Positions 42,386 through 50,833 are shown, counted from the first letter of the stretch. The stretch is 64,000 nt of DNA from Bosea sp. 124 (GCF_003046175.1 NZ_PZZM01000001.1:2311001-2375000), one strand, 5' to 3'. Program-made: numbers and translations. The notes: a model not told the origin generated them from the sequence alone.

Positions 42386-43293
42386 GCGGAACGCTCATCG
42401 GTCCGTCCGGCGACGAAATCCGCGACGATCGCCGTGACACGGCGCGATTGCAGGATGCGGCGATGGCCGAGCCCCTGCATCGACTCCAGGCGGATGAAGG
42501 GGCCGGCTTCAGCCAGTGCCTCGGCATCGGCGAAGGGAACCTCCTTGTCGTCACGGCAATGCACGAGCAGCGTCGGCCCACCGAAGCGCGCCAGTTGATC
42601 GACGCCCTCGAAGGCCGCGACCGGCACGCCTGCGACACTGTGGATGCGCGCCGCCAGCGCTGCCTGGCCGCGCCGGCCAAGCCCGATCGTCGTGCCGAAT
42701 TGCCGCGTCACCTGCGCCATCGATGAGGGTGGGGAGATCATGGCCAGGCGCTTCGCCGTGACGCGCGGCTGCGCCGGGACCGTCCCGGCCAGCGCCGCGA
42801 GCGCGATCGAGCCGCCGAAGGAATGGGCGACGATGGCATGCACGGGAGCAAAGGCGCGCGCCACGGCAGCCAGGCTCGCGACGCCGATCGGCAGGTTGAG
42901 TTCGGCGCCGGTCGATTGCCCATGGGCCGGCAGATCGAAGGCTACGACCCGGAAGCCGGCCCGCAGCAGCGGCGCGACGAAGGCGCTCATGAAGGCGGCT
43001 TCGCCGGTCCAGCCATGCAGAAGGATCACCGTCGGCGCCGGTTCGGGCTCGGCGATGGCAGGCGGCTCGAAGAGATAAGCGGTGACGGAGCCGCAGGGGA
43101 ACGGCACCGATATCCGCGCCGCACCGTCGAGGCGGGCGGTGATGGACTTGACCGCAGGCGCGCGATTGGCTCCCTGCTTGGGGCGAGGTGGGGTGCAGAA
43201 GGCCGTGAAGGCGAGACGGCCGGTCAGGCGCGGTGCAATGAGGCTCGAGATGCGGATGACGGGCCGGAGCAGGCGGAGGAGCGAGACGGCCAT
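42301..43293 (-). CDS. Alpha/beta hydrolase
   Basis: A 330-residue alpha/beta-hydrolase-fold protein. The oxyanion region is VILLHGWTGEAAF, the nucleophile elbow is AHSFGGS, and a catalytic Asp/His pair is probably in CRDDKEV and GLGHRRIL. I start at the Met at 43293 (AGGA upstream) so that the divergent operator is outside the gene; a Met at 43326 lies inside the operator. The last 28 residues (Arg/Ser/Thr-rich) are encoded antisense to hemH and are probably an extension after loss of an earlier stop. Divergent from, and likely controlled by, the MarR gene. Confidence 0.87.
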   Translation of the reverse strand: MAVSLLRLLRPVIRISSLIAPRLTGRLAFTAFCTPPRPKQGANRAPAVKSITARLDGAARISVPFPCGSVTAYLFEPPAIAEPEPAPTVILLHGWTGEAAFMSAFVAPLLRAGFRVVAFDLPAHGQSTGAELNLPIGVASLAAVARAFAPVHAIVAHSFGGSIALAALAGTVPAQPRVTAKRLAMISPPSSMAQVTRQFGTTIGLGRRGQAALAARIHSVAGVPVAAFEGVDQLARFGGPTLLVHCRDDKEVPFADAEALAEAGPFIRLESMQGLGHRRILQSRRVTAIVADFVAGRTDERSAQTQPISSRRTTASMASTPSGEAFRQGR

Positions 43294-43309
43294 GGCGCCA
43301 GTCCTGATT

Positions 43310-43345
43310 TGTTCATTGATGAACAAATATGTTCAACCATGAACA
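43310..43345. promoter_or_regulatory. Double MarR-type operator between hydrolase and marR genes
   Basis: Two copies of TGTTCA-N4-TGAACA at 43310-43325 and 43330-43345, exactly 20 bp apart (about two helical turns). The first extends to a 9-2-9 palindrome TTTGTTCAT-TG-ATGAACAAA. The second contains the marR start codon. This is a strong candidate for cooperative binding and autorepression by the adjacent MarR protein. Confidence 0.82.
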
Positions 43346-43818
43346 AAAAGCAAGAACCCTCGCCGCGTCCCGATATACCCCGGCGGTTGCCCTGGGATCT
43401 GCCGCGCTTTCGCAACTGGATCGCGGTGGCGCGTGTCCATCAGCTCTGGAAGAAGGTCTTCGGTGAGGCACTGGCGCCGCTGGGCATCCAGCTCGCGCAT
43501 TACGACGTGCTCGCCAATATCGCCCATGTGCCGGGGCTGACCCAGCAGGCGCTGGCGGAGAAACTGCTGGTCGGACGCAGCGCGATGAGCATGCTCCTGC
43601 CGGAACTTGAGCGCCGCGGCCTGATCGAGCGGCGCAGCGACGAGGCCGACCGCCGTGTCCGCAGGCTCTGGCTCACCGAGGCCGGTACCACCCTGACGGA
43701 CAAGGCCATGGCCATCCATGTCGTCCGGCTGGAGGCGATGATGACAGTACTGAGCGACGCCGAATGCGAATCGATCGGCGAGATGATGCGGCGGATCGGG
43801 AAGTCGCTGGAAAGCTGA
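43339..43818 (+). CDS. MarR-family transcriptional regulator
   Basis: A 159-residue winged-helix regulator. HYDVLANIAHVPGLTQQALA, EKLLVGRSAMSMLLPELERR (recognition helix) and the wing GLIERRSDEADRRVRRLWLT are typical MarR. The ATG at 43339 has no Shine-Dalgarno sequence and lies inside the second operator, so the mRNA may be leaderless or nearly so. No alternative start exists until well into the DNA-binding domain. It is the probable repressor of the divergent hydrolase gene and itself. Confidence 0.9.
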   Translation: MNKKQEPSPRPDIPRRLPWDLPRFRNWIAVARVHQLWKKVFGEALAPLGIQLAHYDVLANIAHVPGLTQQALAEKLLVGRSAMSMLLPELERRGLIERRSDEADRRVRRLWLTEAGTTLTDKAMAIHVVRLEAMMTVLSDAECESIGEMMRRIGKSLES

Positions 43819-43846
43819 GCCGGGTCGCCCCACGGCCCGGACAGCA

Positions 43847-43874
43847 AAAAGGCCGCTCGCAAGAGCGGCCTTTT
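43847..43874. terminator. Intrinsic terminator, bidirectional
   Basis: AAAAGGCCGCTC (43847-43858), loop GCAA, GAGCGGCCTTTT (43863-43874). A textbook hairpin with T-tract on both strands, between convergent marR and porin genes. Confidence 0.92.
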
Positions 43875-43914
43875 CCTATTCAGGTCGGCGTGGTCAGGCC
43901 CGTTGGGGCCGAAC

Positions 43915-44832
43915 TCACTTGGCCGGGGCGAAGATGCCGATGCTGCTCGCCGTGATGTCGAAGGACAGGGTGCCGACAACAGTCGCGCCGCACCATTTCG
44001 ACCGGCCATTGCCCGAGGTGATACCGCGCGGATCGGCCGTCAGGAGGAAGCAGTCGGCCTTCGAGAGATCGGTGTCGTGATAGCGGAGATCGGCCGTCAG
44101 GTTCTTGTAGGTGTAGCTGATGCCGGCGTTCCAGTAGGTGTAGTCGGGCAGGTTGGTCGGTGGGACGGTCGACCAGATCGCCAGATTGGTGGTGCCGAGC
44201 CAGTAGCGGCCGAGTTCGCCCGAGATGGAGAGCCCCTCGAGGAAGGGCAGGGCGTATTTGGCGGTGACCGAGCCATAGGTGCCCTGGGCGCCGGTTCCGA
44301 GCCAGTCCCAGGCATAGAAGACGTTAGCGCCGACAGTCAGGGTCTCGGCGAAGGTATAGGAGACCTTGCCATAGACTTCCGTGTAGTCGGTGTTCTTCGG
44401 CGTCCACTGCACGCCCGCGGCATCGAAGAAGGCCTTCTCGCCCGGGTAGTAGTACTGCCAGACACCGAAATCGAAGGCGAGGTTGCCGAATTTCGGACGG
44501 ATGCCGCCGTAGAAGTCGATCTCCGCGTCAGGACGGGTCGCCAGATCGACGTTCGAGGCGTAGATGCCGAGATAGAACAGGTTGTCGTAGATCTGCAGTT
44601 CGGCGCCGCCCTGAACCGCAGGCTTGCGGTCGGTCTGCGAGATGCCGCGGAAATTGTAGTCGGTCATCGCCTTGACGCTGATGGCGACGTCGAACCAGGT
44701 GATGCTCGGAGGCACCGGGACGACCGGAGCGCTCTTGCGGGTCGGCAGATCGGCTGCCTGCGCGGCGCCCGCCATCACGGCGAGGGACAGGGTCATGCCA
44801 GTGACCGAAGAACGGACGAAATCGAAGACCAT
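43915..44832 (-). CDS. TorF-family putative outer-membrane porin
   Basis: A 305-residue beta-barrel-type protein. A signal peptide (MTLSLAVMAGAAQAADLP) is followed by DVAISVKAMTDYNFRGISQT, the diagnostic start of the TorF/Gcw_chp family, and alternating amphipathic strands rich in Tyr/Trp/Gly. The C-terminus is LSFDITASSIGIFAPAK, without the usual terminal Phe. Function in the family is poorly known (diffusion channel, iron-related in some species). Monocistronic, ended by a clear terminator. Confidence 0.85.
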   Translation of the reverse strand: MVFDFVRSSVTGMTLSLAVMAGAAQAADLPTRKSAPVVPVPPSITWFDVAISVKAMTDYNFRGISQTDRKPAVQGGAELQIYDNLFYLGIYASNVDLATRPDAEIDFYGGIRPKFGNLAFDFGVWQYYYPGEKAFFDAAGVQWTPKNTDYTEVYGKVSYTFAETLTVGANVFYAWDWLGTGAQGTYGSVTAKYALPFLEGLSISGELGRYWLGTTNLAIWSTVPPTNLPDYTYWNAGISYTYKNLTADLRYHDTDLSKADCFLLTADPRGITSGNGRSKWCGATVVGTLSFDITASSIGIFAPAK

Positions 44833-44947
44833 TACCTGCTCCGTGCCAATCGAGCCGCTCGTTCCGGCGCGTTTCCGCCATAATCAGGCCGGTATTTCCG
44901 ATTCTCGGCAAGGCGAGCTTTTTGGCAGCATGCTCAGCAATTAAGCA

Positions 44948-44972
44948 AAAGGCCCCGCACAGCGGGGCCTTT
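44948..44972. terminator. Intrinsic terminator downstream of the L,D-transpeptidase gene
   Basis: AAAGGCCCCGC (44948-44958), loop ACA, GCGGGGCCTTT (44962-44972). On the minus strand it follows the transpeptidase gene by about 80 bp and precedes the porin gene. Confidence 0.88.
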
Positions 44973-45053
44973 GCGCCTGAGAAACGGTCTAAGCCGACAA
45001 AGCGTTCGGATGTTGCATTTCCAACACGCCGCGATCGGCGTGAGACAGGGCGG

Positions 45054-46511
45054 TCAGCGCGTGACAGGCTGGCTGGCGAAGGCCGCCGCCGGCTCTTCCA
45101 GGCGGGTCGTGCGCAGTTTGTCGGCGCGGCGCGGCGGCAGAGGGGCGCGCACATTCGTCGGTGTCGACGGCACGACCGAAGCAACCGGCGCGGAAACTTG
45201 CGTCTCTGCCGGCTTCGAGGCGCCGATCAGGGGCACGAAGCTGAGCGCGCGACGATAGAAGGGTTCGCTCTCCTCGGAGGCCGTGGTGAAGGAGCCGGCG
45301 ACCGGGGCTGGCGCGGCACCGCCCGGCTGGACCTTGGCGAGCAGCGTTGCAGCCGGTGCGGCGGCTGGCTTCGGCACCTCGGCCTTGGTCGGCTCGGGCT
45401 TGGCAGCTTCAAGCTTGGCAGGCTCGGCCTTGGCGAGTTCAGGCTTGGCTGCGGGCGGCTCGGTGGCAGCCGCGGAGACGGCTGCGAGCACGGCGTCGTT
45501 GTCGGCCGAGGTGGCGCGGATGGTCGCCTTCGCCTTGCCCTTGTCATCGAGGACGACGACGCGCGGGCCGATGGTCAGTGCATCGGGGCGGCTGACGCCG
45601 ACATCGCGCGAGCCCCAGGAAGCCGAGCGGTTCAGCGAATCCGCGCCGCCGGCGACGAGGGCGGTCTTGAAGGAGCTGTGCTGGTCGCCGTCGTCATAGA
45701 GCAGCTTGATCGCGGGCGTGCCTCTGGCAACGAGCGCCGCGACCTGGGTCTCGTCCTGCTGGCGCTTCTGCTGCACGGCCTGCGCGACCGAGGGATCGCC
45801 GGTGCTGCCGTTGAAGACGTAGCGCCCGCCGGAGACGCCGACCTGCGGCTCGTCGCCCGTGACCTCGAAATAGTCGGTGCCTTCCTTCAGGTTCTTCCAG
45901 AAGGCGATGTTGGAATCGAGCCGGTGCTTGGCGAGGTTCTCCGGCGTCATCCGGAACGGCAGCGCCTGCATCTGGACGGCCTTCTGGCCGGCGTTCTGCG
46001 CCTCGCGGACGAGCGCGTAGATCTCGCCGATCTGGTCGTCGGTCATCGAGTAGCAGCCGGCCGAGGAGCAGGCGCCATGCACCATCAGATGGGCGCCGGT
46101 GCGGCCATGCGAGCGGTCATAGGCGTTGGGGTAGCCCATGTTGAAGGAGACATAATAGGACGAGTTCGGGTTCATCTGCGCCGGGCTGATGGCGTAGAAG
46201 CCCTCGGGCGCCATGCGGTCGCCCTCACGGACCTTCGGGCCGAGCTGGCCGGACCAGCGGCACATCGGGAAGGTCTTGAGCAGGGCGTACTGGCCGGTGG
46301 GCTTGCGCTTCCAGATCTCGAGCTCCGACTCCTTCTTGTAGGAGCGGATCAGGATCGGCTGATCCTTGTTCATGCCCTTCTCGGACATCAGCGTGTAGGT
46401 CGCCGACGGGATCGGGATATGGTGCCGGGCGGAGCCGCGATAACGGTCCTCCTCGCAGGCGCCCAGGGACAATGCAACAAAAGCCACGAGCGCGAGTTGC
46501 TTGAATGCCAC
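45054..46511 (-). CDS. L,D-transpeptidase family lipoprotein (YkuD/YafK type)
   Basis: A 485-residue cell-envelope enzyme. The lipobox LGAC gives acylated C19. The YkuD catalytic motif is HGACSSAGCYSM with H145 and C153, preceded by GRTGAHLMV. YafK-like members cleave or form links between peptidoglycan and proteins. The C-terminal 200 residues are Ala/Pro/Lys/Glu-rich and include near-repeats such as KPELAKAEPAKLEAAKPEPT, probably a flexible periplasmic linker. The start codon is GTG at 46511. Enzyme class is clear; exact reaction is not. Confidence 0.88.
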   Translation of the reverse strand: MAFKQLALVAFVALSLGACEEDRYRGSARHHIPIPSATYTLMSEKGMNKDQPILIRSYKKESELEIWKRKPTGQYALLKTFPMCRWSGQLGPKVREGDRMAPEGFYAISPAQMNPNSSYYVSFNMGYPNAYDRSHGRTGAHLMVHGACSSAGCYSMTDDQIGEIYALVREAQNAGQKAVQMQALPFRMTPENLAKHRLDSNIAFWKNLKEGTDYFEVTGDEPQVGVSGGRYVFNGSTGDPSVAQAVQQKRQQDETQVAALVARGTPAIKLLYDDGDQHSSFKTALVAGGADSLNRSASWGSRDVGVSRPDALTIGPRVVVLDDKGKAKATIRATSADNDAVLAAVSAAATEPPAAKPELAKAEPAKLEAAKPEPTKAEVPKPAAAPAATLLAKVQPGGAAPAPVAGSFTTASEESEPFYRRALSFVPLIGASKPAETQVSAPVASVVPSTPTNVRAPLPPRRADKLRTTRLEEPAAAFASQPVTR

Positions 46512-46709
46512 GTCGTCAATCCCATCGATCGGCCGGCCAAGAGCGCGACCTGTGACTTCGCAAGACGGCCAAATTGTGCCCGCCGTCCTGTTTTAGAAGC
46601 GTTAGCCTTGAAGGTTCCTTACCACAGGGTCCTGTGTGAAGGCCACATGGTCAAGGCGAGGTTAATCACCGGGTCGGCGCGACACCGCCCCATGCGGGGC
46701 TGCGCGCCC
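46512..46709. other. accA-transpeptidase intergenic region
   Basis: 198 bp upstream of the transpeptidase gene. It holds a modest hairpin-like sequence ACAGGGTCCTGTGT near 46625 and an AT-richer patch at 46580-46620 that could be promoter. No gene is seen. Confidence 0.3.
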
Positions 46710-47663
46710 TCACAGATTGCGTCCGATCGCCAGGAATTTCTCGGCGCGCTGCTCGACGATCTGGTCGCGCGAAAGCCCGGCCATCTCCGCCAGCGCTGCA
46801 GCCAGCGCATCGCCGGCGCGTCCGATCGTGGCCTCGCGGCCTCGATGCGCGCCGCCGGTCGGCTCGCTGACGATCCGGTCGATGACGCCGAATTTGAGCA
46901 GATCCTGCGCGGTGATCTTCATGCCGGTGGCGGCATCCTGGGCCCGGCCGGTGTCGCGCCAGAGAATCGAGGCGGCGCCTTCCGGCGAGATCACCGAATA
47001 GATGGCGTGCTCCAGCATCATCACGCGACTGGCGGCCGCGATCGCGATCGCACCGCCCGAGCCGCCCTCGCCGATCACCAGCGCGACGCTGGGCGTGCCG
47101 AGGCCGAGCCAGGCTTCGGTCGAGCGGGCGATGGCCTCGGCCTGGCCGCGCTCCTCAGCCTCGATGCCGGGATAGGCGCCGGCGGTGTCGACGAAGCTCA
47201 GCACCGGCAGGCCGAATCGGTCGGCGAGTTCGACCAGCCGGACCGCCTTGCGGTAACCCTCGGGCTTGGCCATGCCGAAATTGTGCCGGATGCGGGTCTC
47301 GGTCGAATCACCCTTCTCCTGGCCGATGATGCAGACCGGCTCGCCGCGGAAGCGGCCGAAGCCGCCGACGACGGCCTCGTCCTCACCGAAGGTGCGGTCG
47401 CCGGCCAGCGGCGTGAACTCGTCGATCAGCGCGGCGCAGTAGTCCTTGAAATGCGGCCGCTGCGGATGGCGCGCCACCAGCGTCTTTTGCCAAGGCGTCA
47501 GCGCGGCATAGAGGTCCTTCAGCGCCTGGCCAGCCTTGGCCTCGAGCCGGCCAATCTCCTCGGCGAGCGCGTAGCCCTCGCCCTTGGATTCCAGGGCCCG
47601 CAACTCATCCGCCTTCGCCTCCAGTTCGGCGACCGGCTTCTCGAAATCCAGATAGCTTCGCAT
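46710..47663 (-). CDS. accA: Acetyl-CoA carboxylase carboxyltransferase subunit alpha
   Basis: A 317-residue subunit of the carboxyltransferase that makes malonyl-CoA for fatty-acid synthesis. MRSYLDFEKPVAELEAKADE, LVARHPQRPHFKDYCAALID, PVLSFVDTAGAYPGIEAEER and the GEGGSGGAIAIAAASRVMML oxyanion region are diagnostic. Length matches the family. accD is not nearby, as is usual in this group. Confidence 0.97.
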   Translation of the reverse strand: MRSYLDFEKPVAELEAKADELRALESKGEGYALAEEIGRLEAKAGQALKDLYAALTPWQKTLVARHPQRPHFKDYCAALIDEFTPLAGDRTFGEDEAVVGGFGRFRGEPVCIIGQEKGDSTETRIRHNFGMAKPEGYRKAVRLVELADRFGLPVLSFVDTAGAYPGIEAEERGQAEAIARSTEAWLGLGTPSVALVIGEGGSGGAIAIAAASRVMMLEHAIYSVISPEGAASILWRDTGRAQDAATGMKITAQDLLKFGVIDRIVSEPTGGAHRGREATIGRAGDALAAALAEMAGLSRDQIVEQRAEKFLAIGRNL

Positions 47664-47770
47664 CGTGATCCAGTTTCAGGTTCCGCGCCGGGGGGTCCTT
47701 GCGCGTGAAGCGTCATGCGGAACCGGGCTCGCGAAAAGCGGCGGACCTTGGCCGCGCCCCGGCTTTTTTG

Positions 47771-48538
47771 TCAACCCGGCGGCGTGCCGTCGCGGGCATT
47801 GCCGCCGCGCTGCGTCGGCGTCGGCTGCGGCAGCAGGATGGGGCGGAAGGCGAAGCTGCGGCGCGTCGCGCGCAGCGGGATGCGACGGTAGACCTGTTTC
47901 GTCGCGTCGATGACATGGACCCCCGCGAAGGGTAGCGAGAGCCCGGCCCCGACGCGTTCCCAGGCGGAGGCCGAGCGCATCAGCAGGCGGCGGCGCAGCG
48001 GCGGTACATAGAGCGCCTCGGTCCAGTTCTCGGGCGAGAACTCGGCCGCACGCATCAGCGCCTCGAGCTGCGAACGGCTGAAGGGGCGGCCCTGGCCGAA
48101 GGGCGTGCCGTCCATCCGGGCCCAGAGTCCGCGCCGGTTCGGCACGACGAGAATCATCCGCCCGCCCGGCGAGAGCACGCGCCCGACCTCCTCGATCAGG
48201 TCGTCGGGGCTTTCGGTCTCTTCCAGCGCATGGACGAGCACGACCCGGTCGATCGAGGCGGTTGGCAGGGGCAGCAGCGTCGGTTCGACCAGCGCGGAGG
48301 CCGAGGGACCGTCGGATGGCCAGCTCACCACACCCTGCGCCGCCGGCATGAAGGCGATCACCCGTTCGGCATTGACGCCGAGCACCGAGAGATAGGGCGT
48401 GGAAAAGCCCAGCCCGAGGACGCGCTGGCGTGCGCAGTCGGGCCAGAAGCGCAGCATGGCCGTGCCGATGAAGCGTCGCGCCACATGGCCGAGCGGGCTG
48501 GCATAGAAGGCTCGCAGATCGGCGACGTCGAGCGACAT
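47771..48538 (-). CDS. SAM-dependent methyltransferase, class I
   Basis: A 255-residue protein with a methyltransferase-11-like core: RVLGLGFSTPYLSVLG (a degenerate SAM-binding motif I without the usual GxGxG), DRVVLVHALEETESPDDLIE and LSPGGRMILVVPNRRGLWAR. Substrate is unknown. Next to the divergent gloB gene, an arrangement I associate with alphaproteobacteria. The C-terminus is Pro/Arg/Gly-rich. Confidence 0.85.
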   Translation of the reverse strand: MSLDVADLRAFYASPLGHVARRFIGTAMLRFWPDCARQRVLGLGFSTPYLSVLGVNAERVIAFMPAAQGVVSWPSDGPSASALVEPTLLPLPTASIDRVVLVHALEETESPDDLIEEVGRVLSPGGRMILVVPNRRGLWARMDGTPFGQGRPFSRSQLEALMRAAEFSPENWTEALYVPPLRRRLLMRSASAWERVGAGLSLPFAGVHVIDATKQVYRRIPLRATRRSFAFRPILLPQPTPTQRGGNARDGTPPG

Positions 48539-48576
48539 GGAGCCGGAAGATGTGGTGCCGCGCCGGGGCGCGCAAG

Positions 48577-48659
48577 GGCGAATGGCGAACGGCGAGCAGC
48601 GAAGGGCGGCCGGCTCGCGTTGCGGGGGTGGCGTTGGAGCCTTGCATTCGCTATTCGCC
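48577..48659. repeat. Imperfect inverted repeat in the divergent methyltransferase/gloB region
   Basis: GGCGAATGGCGAA (48577-48589) pairs with TTCGCTATTCGCC (48647-48659) with one mismatch. It lies between divergent genes, so termination is unlikely; it may be another small dispersed repeat. Confidence 0.4.
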
Positions 48660-48690
48660 AGTCGCCCCTCGCATGCTTCCGGAGCCCGCC

Positions 48691-49455
48691 ATGCCGCTCG
48701 ATCTCCACGTCTTCCGCACGCTCAGCGACAATGCCGGTGCGCTGCTCCTCGATCCGGCGACGAAGGCCTGTGCGGCCGTCGACGTGCCCGATGCCGGGCA
48801 GGTCATGGCGGCGGCGAAGGCGAAGGGCTGGACGATCACCGACATCTTCGTCACCCATGCGCATTCCGACCATACCCAAGGCGTGGCCGAGTTGAAGCGG
48901 GCGACCGGGGCGACAGTCTGCGGGCCGGCCGATGCGGCGGCTTCGGCCCCGCTCGACCGCATCGTCGGAGAGGGCGACACGGTGTCGCTCGGCGGGGATA
49001 GCTTCGAGATCTGGCATACGCCCGGCCATTCGGGCGGGCATCTCAGCTTCGTCTCGCGCGGGGCGAAGCTGGCGCTGGTCGGCGACGTCGTCTTCGTGAT
49101 GGGCTGCGGGCGCGTGCAGCCCGGCCAGATGGCGGCGATGTGGACCTCGCTGTCGCGGCTGATGGCGCTGCCCGGCGAAACCCGCCTGATCGGCGGCCAT
49201 GACTATACCCTCTCCAATGCGCGGTTCGCCGCCGCGATGGAGCCGGCCAATGCGGCTCTGTCGGCGCGGCTGGCCGAGGCCGAGGCAGCCAAGGCGGAAG
49301 GCCGCTTCTGGGCACTCACCACGGTGGCGGAGGAGGCTGCGACCAATCCCTTCTTCCGCGCCGGCGAGGGGGCACTCGCCGCCGCCGTCGGGCTCGTCGC
49401 CGCGCCTTCGGGCGATGTCTTCGCCGCCCTGCGCGAAGCCAAGAACCGCTTCTGA
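48691..49455 (+). CDS. gloB: Hydroxyacylglutathione hydrolase (glyoxalase II)
   Basis: A 254-residue metallo-beta-lactamase-fold thioesterase. THAHSDHTQG (H56, H58, D60, H61), HTPGHSGGHLSF and GDVVFVMGCGR provide the dinuclear metal site. The C-terminal HAGH domain is recognised by GGHDYTLSNARFAAAMEPAN and EEAATNPFFRA. It hydrolyses S-lactoylglutathione in methylglyoxal detoxification. GGAG 6 bases before the ATG at 48691 sets the start over the Met at 48673. Confidence 0.92.
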   Translation: MPLDLHVFRTLSDNAGALLLDPATKACAAVDVPDAGQVMAAAKAKGWTITDIFVTHAHSDHTQGVAELKRATGATVCGPADAAASAPLDRIVGEGDTVSLGGDSFEIWHTPGHSGGHLSFVSRGAKLALVGDVVFVMGCGRVQPGQMAAMWTSLSRLMALPGETRLIGGHDYTLSNARFAAAMEPANAALSARLAEAEAAKAEGRFWALTTVAEEAATNPFFRAGEGALAAAVGLVAAPSGDVFAALREAKNRF

Positions 49456-49482
49456 GGCACGATCTCCTTTTCGAAGTGCGCG

Positions 49483-49530
49483 CTCTTCCCAAGACGCGAA
49501 CTCTTCCCGAGGCGCGAACTCTTCCCGAGG
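49483..49530. repeat. 18-bp tandem repeat between gloB and cupin genes
   Basis: Units start at 49483, 49501 and 49519, each beginning CTCTTCCC; the first two continue with AAGACGCGAA and GAGGCGCGAA. The third provides GAGGA, the Shine-Dalgarno of the cupin gene, so copy number could alter its spacing. Confidence 0.7.
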
Positions 49531-49536
49531 AATGCC

Positions 49537-50001
49537 ATGGCTTCGTCTCTGAACGGCCTGACCGCTGCCGAGGTGATCCGGCTGCTCGATCTCAAGCCCC
49601 ATCCCGAGGGCGGGCATTATCGCGAGACCTTTCGCGATCCGCGGGAGGCTGAAGGGCGCAGCGTCTCGACCGCGATCTACTACCTGCTCGACACGGCTGA
49701 GACCTCGGAATGGCATCGGGTCGATGCAGCCGAGATCTGGCATCATTATGCCGGCGCCCCTCTGGTGATCAGCGTCTCGCCCAACGGGCACGACGCCTCG
49801 GCGCATCATCTCGGCACCGATCTCGCCGCCGGGCAGCGGCCGCAATTCGTCGTGCCGGCGGGCTGGTGGCAGAGTGCGACCTCGCTCGGCGCCTGGACGC
49901 TGGTCGGCTGCACGGTGGCGCCGGGCTTCGTCTTCGAGGCTTTCGAGATGGCGCCGCCGAACTGGCGGCCGACGCCGCGCAAGCCCGGAGGGAGCGCGTG
50001 A
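49537..50001 (+). CDS. Cupin-fold protein, DUF985 family
   Basis: A 154-residue small beta-barrel protein. LLDLKPHPEGGHYRETFRDP, STAIYYLLDTAETSEWHRVD, AAEIWHHYAGAPL and the VPAGWWQSATSLGAWTLVGC block are the DUF985/cupin_5 signature. His residues in the EIWHHYAG strand suggest a sugar- or metal-binding pocket, but the function is unknown. The stop overlaps the start of the acetyltransferase gene (TGATG). Confidence 0.9.
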   Translation: MASSLNGLTAAEVIRLLDLKPHPEGGHYRETFRDPREAEGRSVSTAIYYLLDTAETSEWHRVDAAEIWHHYAGAPLVISVSPNGHDASAHHLGTDLAAGQRPQFVVPAGWWQSATSLGAWTLVGCTVAPGFVFEAFEMAPPNWRPTPRKPGGSA

Positions 50002-50783
50002 TGACGCCGGATCAACAGACGCTCGACCAGAGTGAGCTCGGCCTCGTGCTCGATTGCGAGCGGCGCATCGTCAATGCCTGGCCCGCGCCGGCGACGCTGC
50101 TGATCGGCGACTGGGTGGTGCGTTTCGCCGGCGGCTATTCGGGCCGGGCGAACTCGGCCTCGCCGCTGAAGCCGGGCGCCGAGCTCGACGAGGCGACGCT
50201 GGCGCTGATCGAGGAGCTCTACCGGGCCGATGGCCTGCCGCCCTGCATCCGGCTGACGCCGCTCGTCGGAGAGGTGACGCAAGCTGTCGTGCTGGCGCGC
50301 GGCTATCGCGTCAAGGACGCGTCCTTCGGCCTGATCAGGGTGCTTGCCGACATCGTGCCGGAGGCCGAGCCCGATCTCGAGATCGAGGCGCGCCCGAGCC
50401 AGGACTGGATCGCGGGCGTCGCCGCGCGCCAGAGCGGTATCAAGACCGATCCCGTGAAGCTCGCGGGGATCGTCGATGCCGTGCGCCTGCCGGCCGCCTT
50501 CGTGACCTGGATGGTCGCGGGAGAGCCGGTCGCTTTCGGGATGAGCGTGGCCGAGCGCGGCATGGCCGAGATCGGCAGCGTCGTCGTCGATCCCGCCCAT
50601 CGCGGCCATGGCTATGGCCGGCGCCTGATCGGTGGCCTGATGGGCTGGGCCCGCGCGATGGACTGCGAACAGGCCTATCTCCAGGTCGACCAGAACAATG
50701 CGGTCGCGCTCGGGCTCTATCGCTCGCTCGGTTTCCGCCAGCTCTACGCCTATGAGACGCGGGTTCTGGATCTGGGCGTGTGA
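50001..50783 (+). CDS. GNAT-family N-acetyltransferase
   Basis: A 260-residue acetyltransferase. The acetyl-CoA-binding motif A is at about 190-212 (SVVVDPAHRGHGYGRRLIGG), followed by YLQVDQNNAVALGLYRSLGF. An N-terminal half of about 120 residues has the double-GNAT-like architecture. Substrate unknown. Coupled to the DUF985 gene by one base. Confidence 0.9.
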   Translation: MTPDQQTLDQSELGLVLDCERRIVNAWPAPATLLIGDWVVRFAGGYSGRANSASPLKPGAELDEATLALIEELYRADGLPPCIRLTPLVGEVTQAVVLARGYRVKDASFGLIRVLADIVPEAEPDLEIEARPSQDWIAGVAARQSGIKTDPVKLAGIVDAVRLPAAFVTWMVAGEPVAFGMSVAERGMAEIGSVVVDPAHRGHGYGRRLIGGLMGWARAMDCEQAYLQVDQNNAVALGLYRSLGFRQLYAYETRVLDLGV

Positions 50784-50784
50784 A

Positions 50785-50831
50785 GCGAAGGCCGTCATGC
50801 TCAGGGCGGGCCCGAGCATGACGGCCTTCGC
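50785..50831. terminator. Hairpin terminator related to the dispersed repeat
   Basis: A perfect 18-bp stem, GCGAAGGCCGTCATGCTC (50785-50802) with GAGCATGACGGCCTTCGC (50814-50831), and an 11-base loop, between convergent genes. The inner part CCGTCATGCTC/GAGCATGACGG equals the terminal sequence of the cloverleaf repeats, so it may be a shortened member. Confidence 0.8.
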
Positions 50832-50833
50832 GC

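Noticed and set aside
44922..47708. A 928-residue plus-strand open frame over the transpeptidase and accA genes
   Set aside because: It is antisense to two clear genes, is Arg/Gly/Ala/Asp-rich with no family motif, and arises from high GC in the third codon position of the real genes.
47664..47770. TTGACA-like hexamer upstream of accA on the minus strand (47774-47769)
   Set aside because: No -10 partner is found at 16-18 bp, and it overlaps the end of the methyltransferase gene, so it was not called a promoter.
48550..48690. Upstream extension of the gloB frame
   Set aside because: Extra residues cross the inverted repeat and lack similarity. GGAG is correctly spaced for the ATG at 48691.
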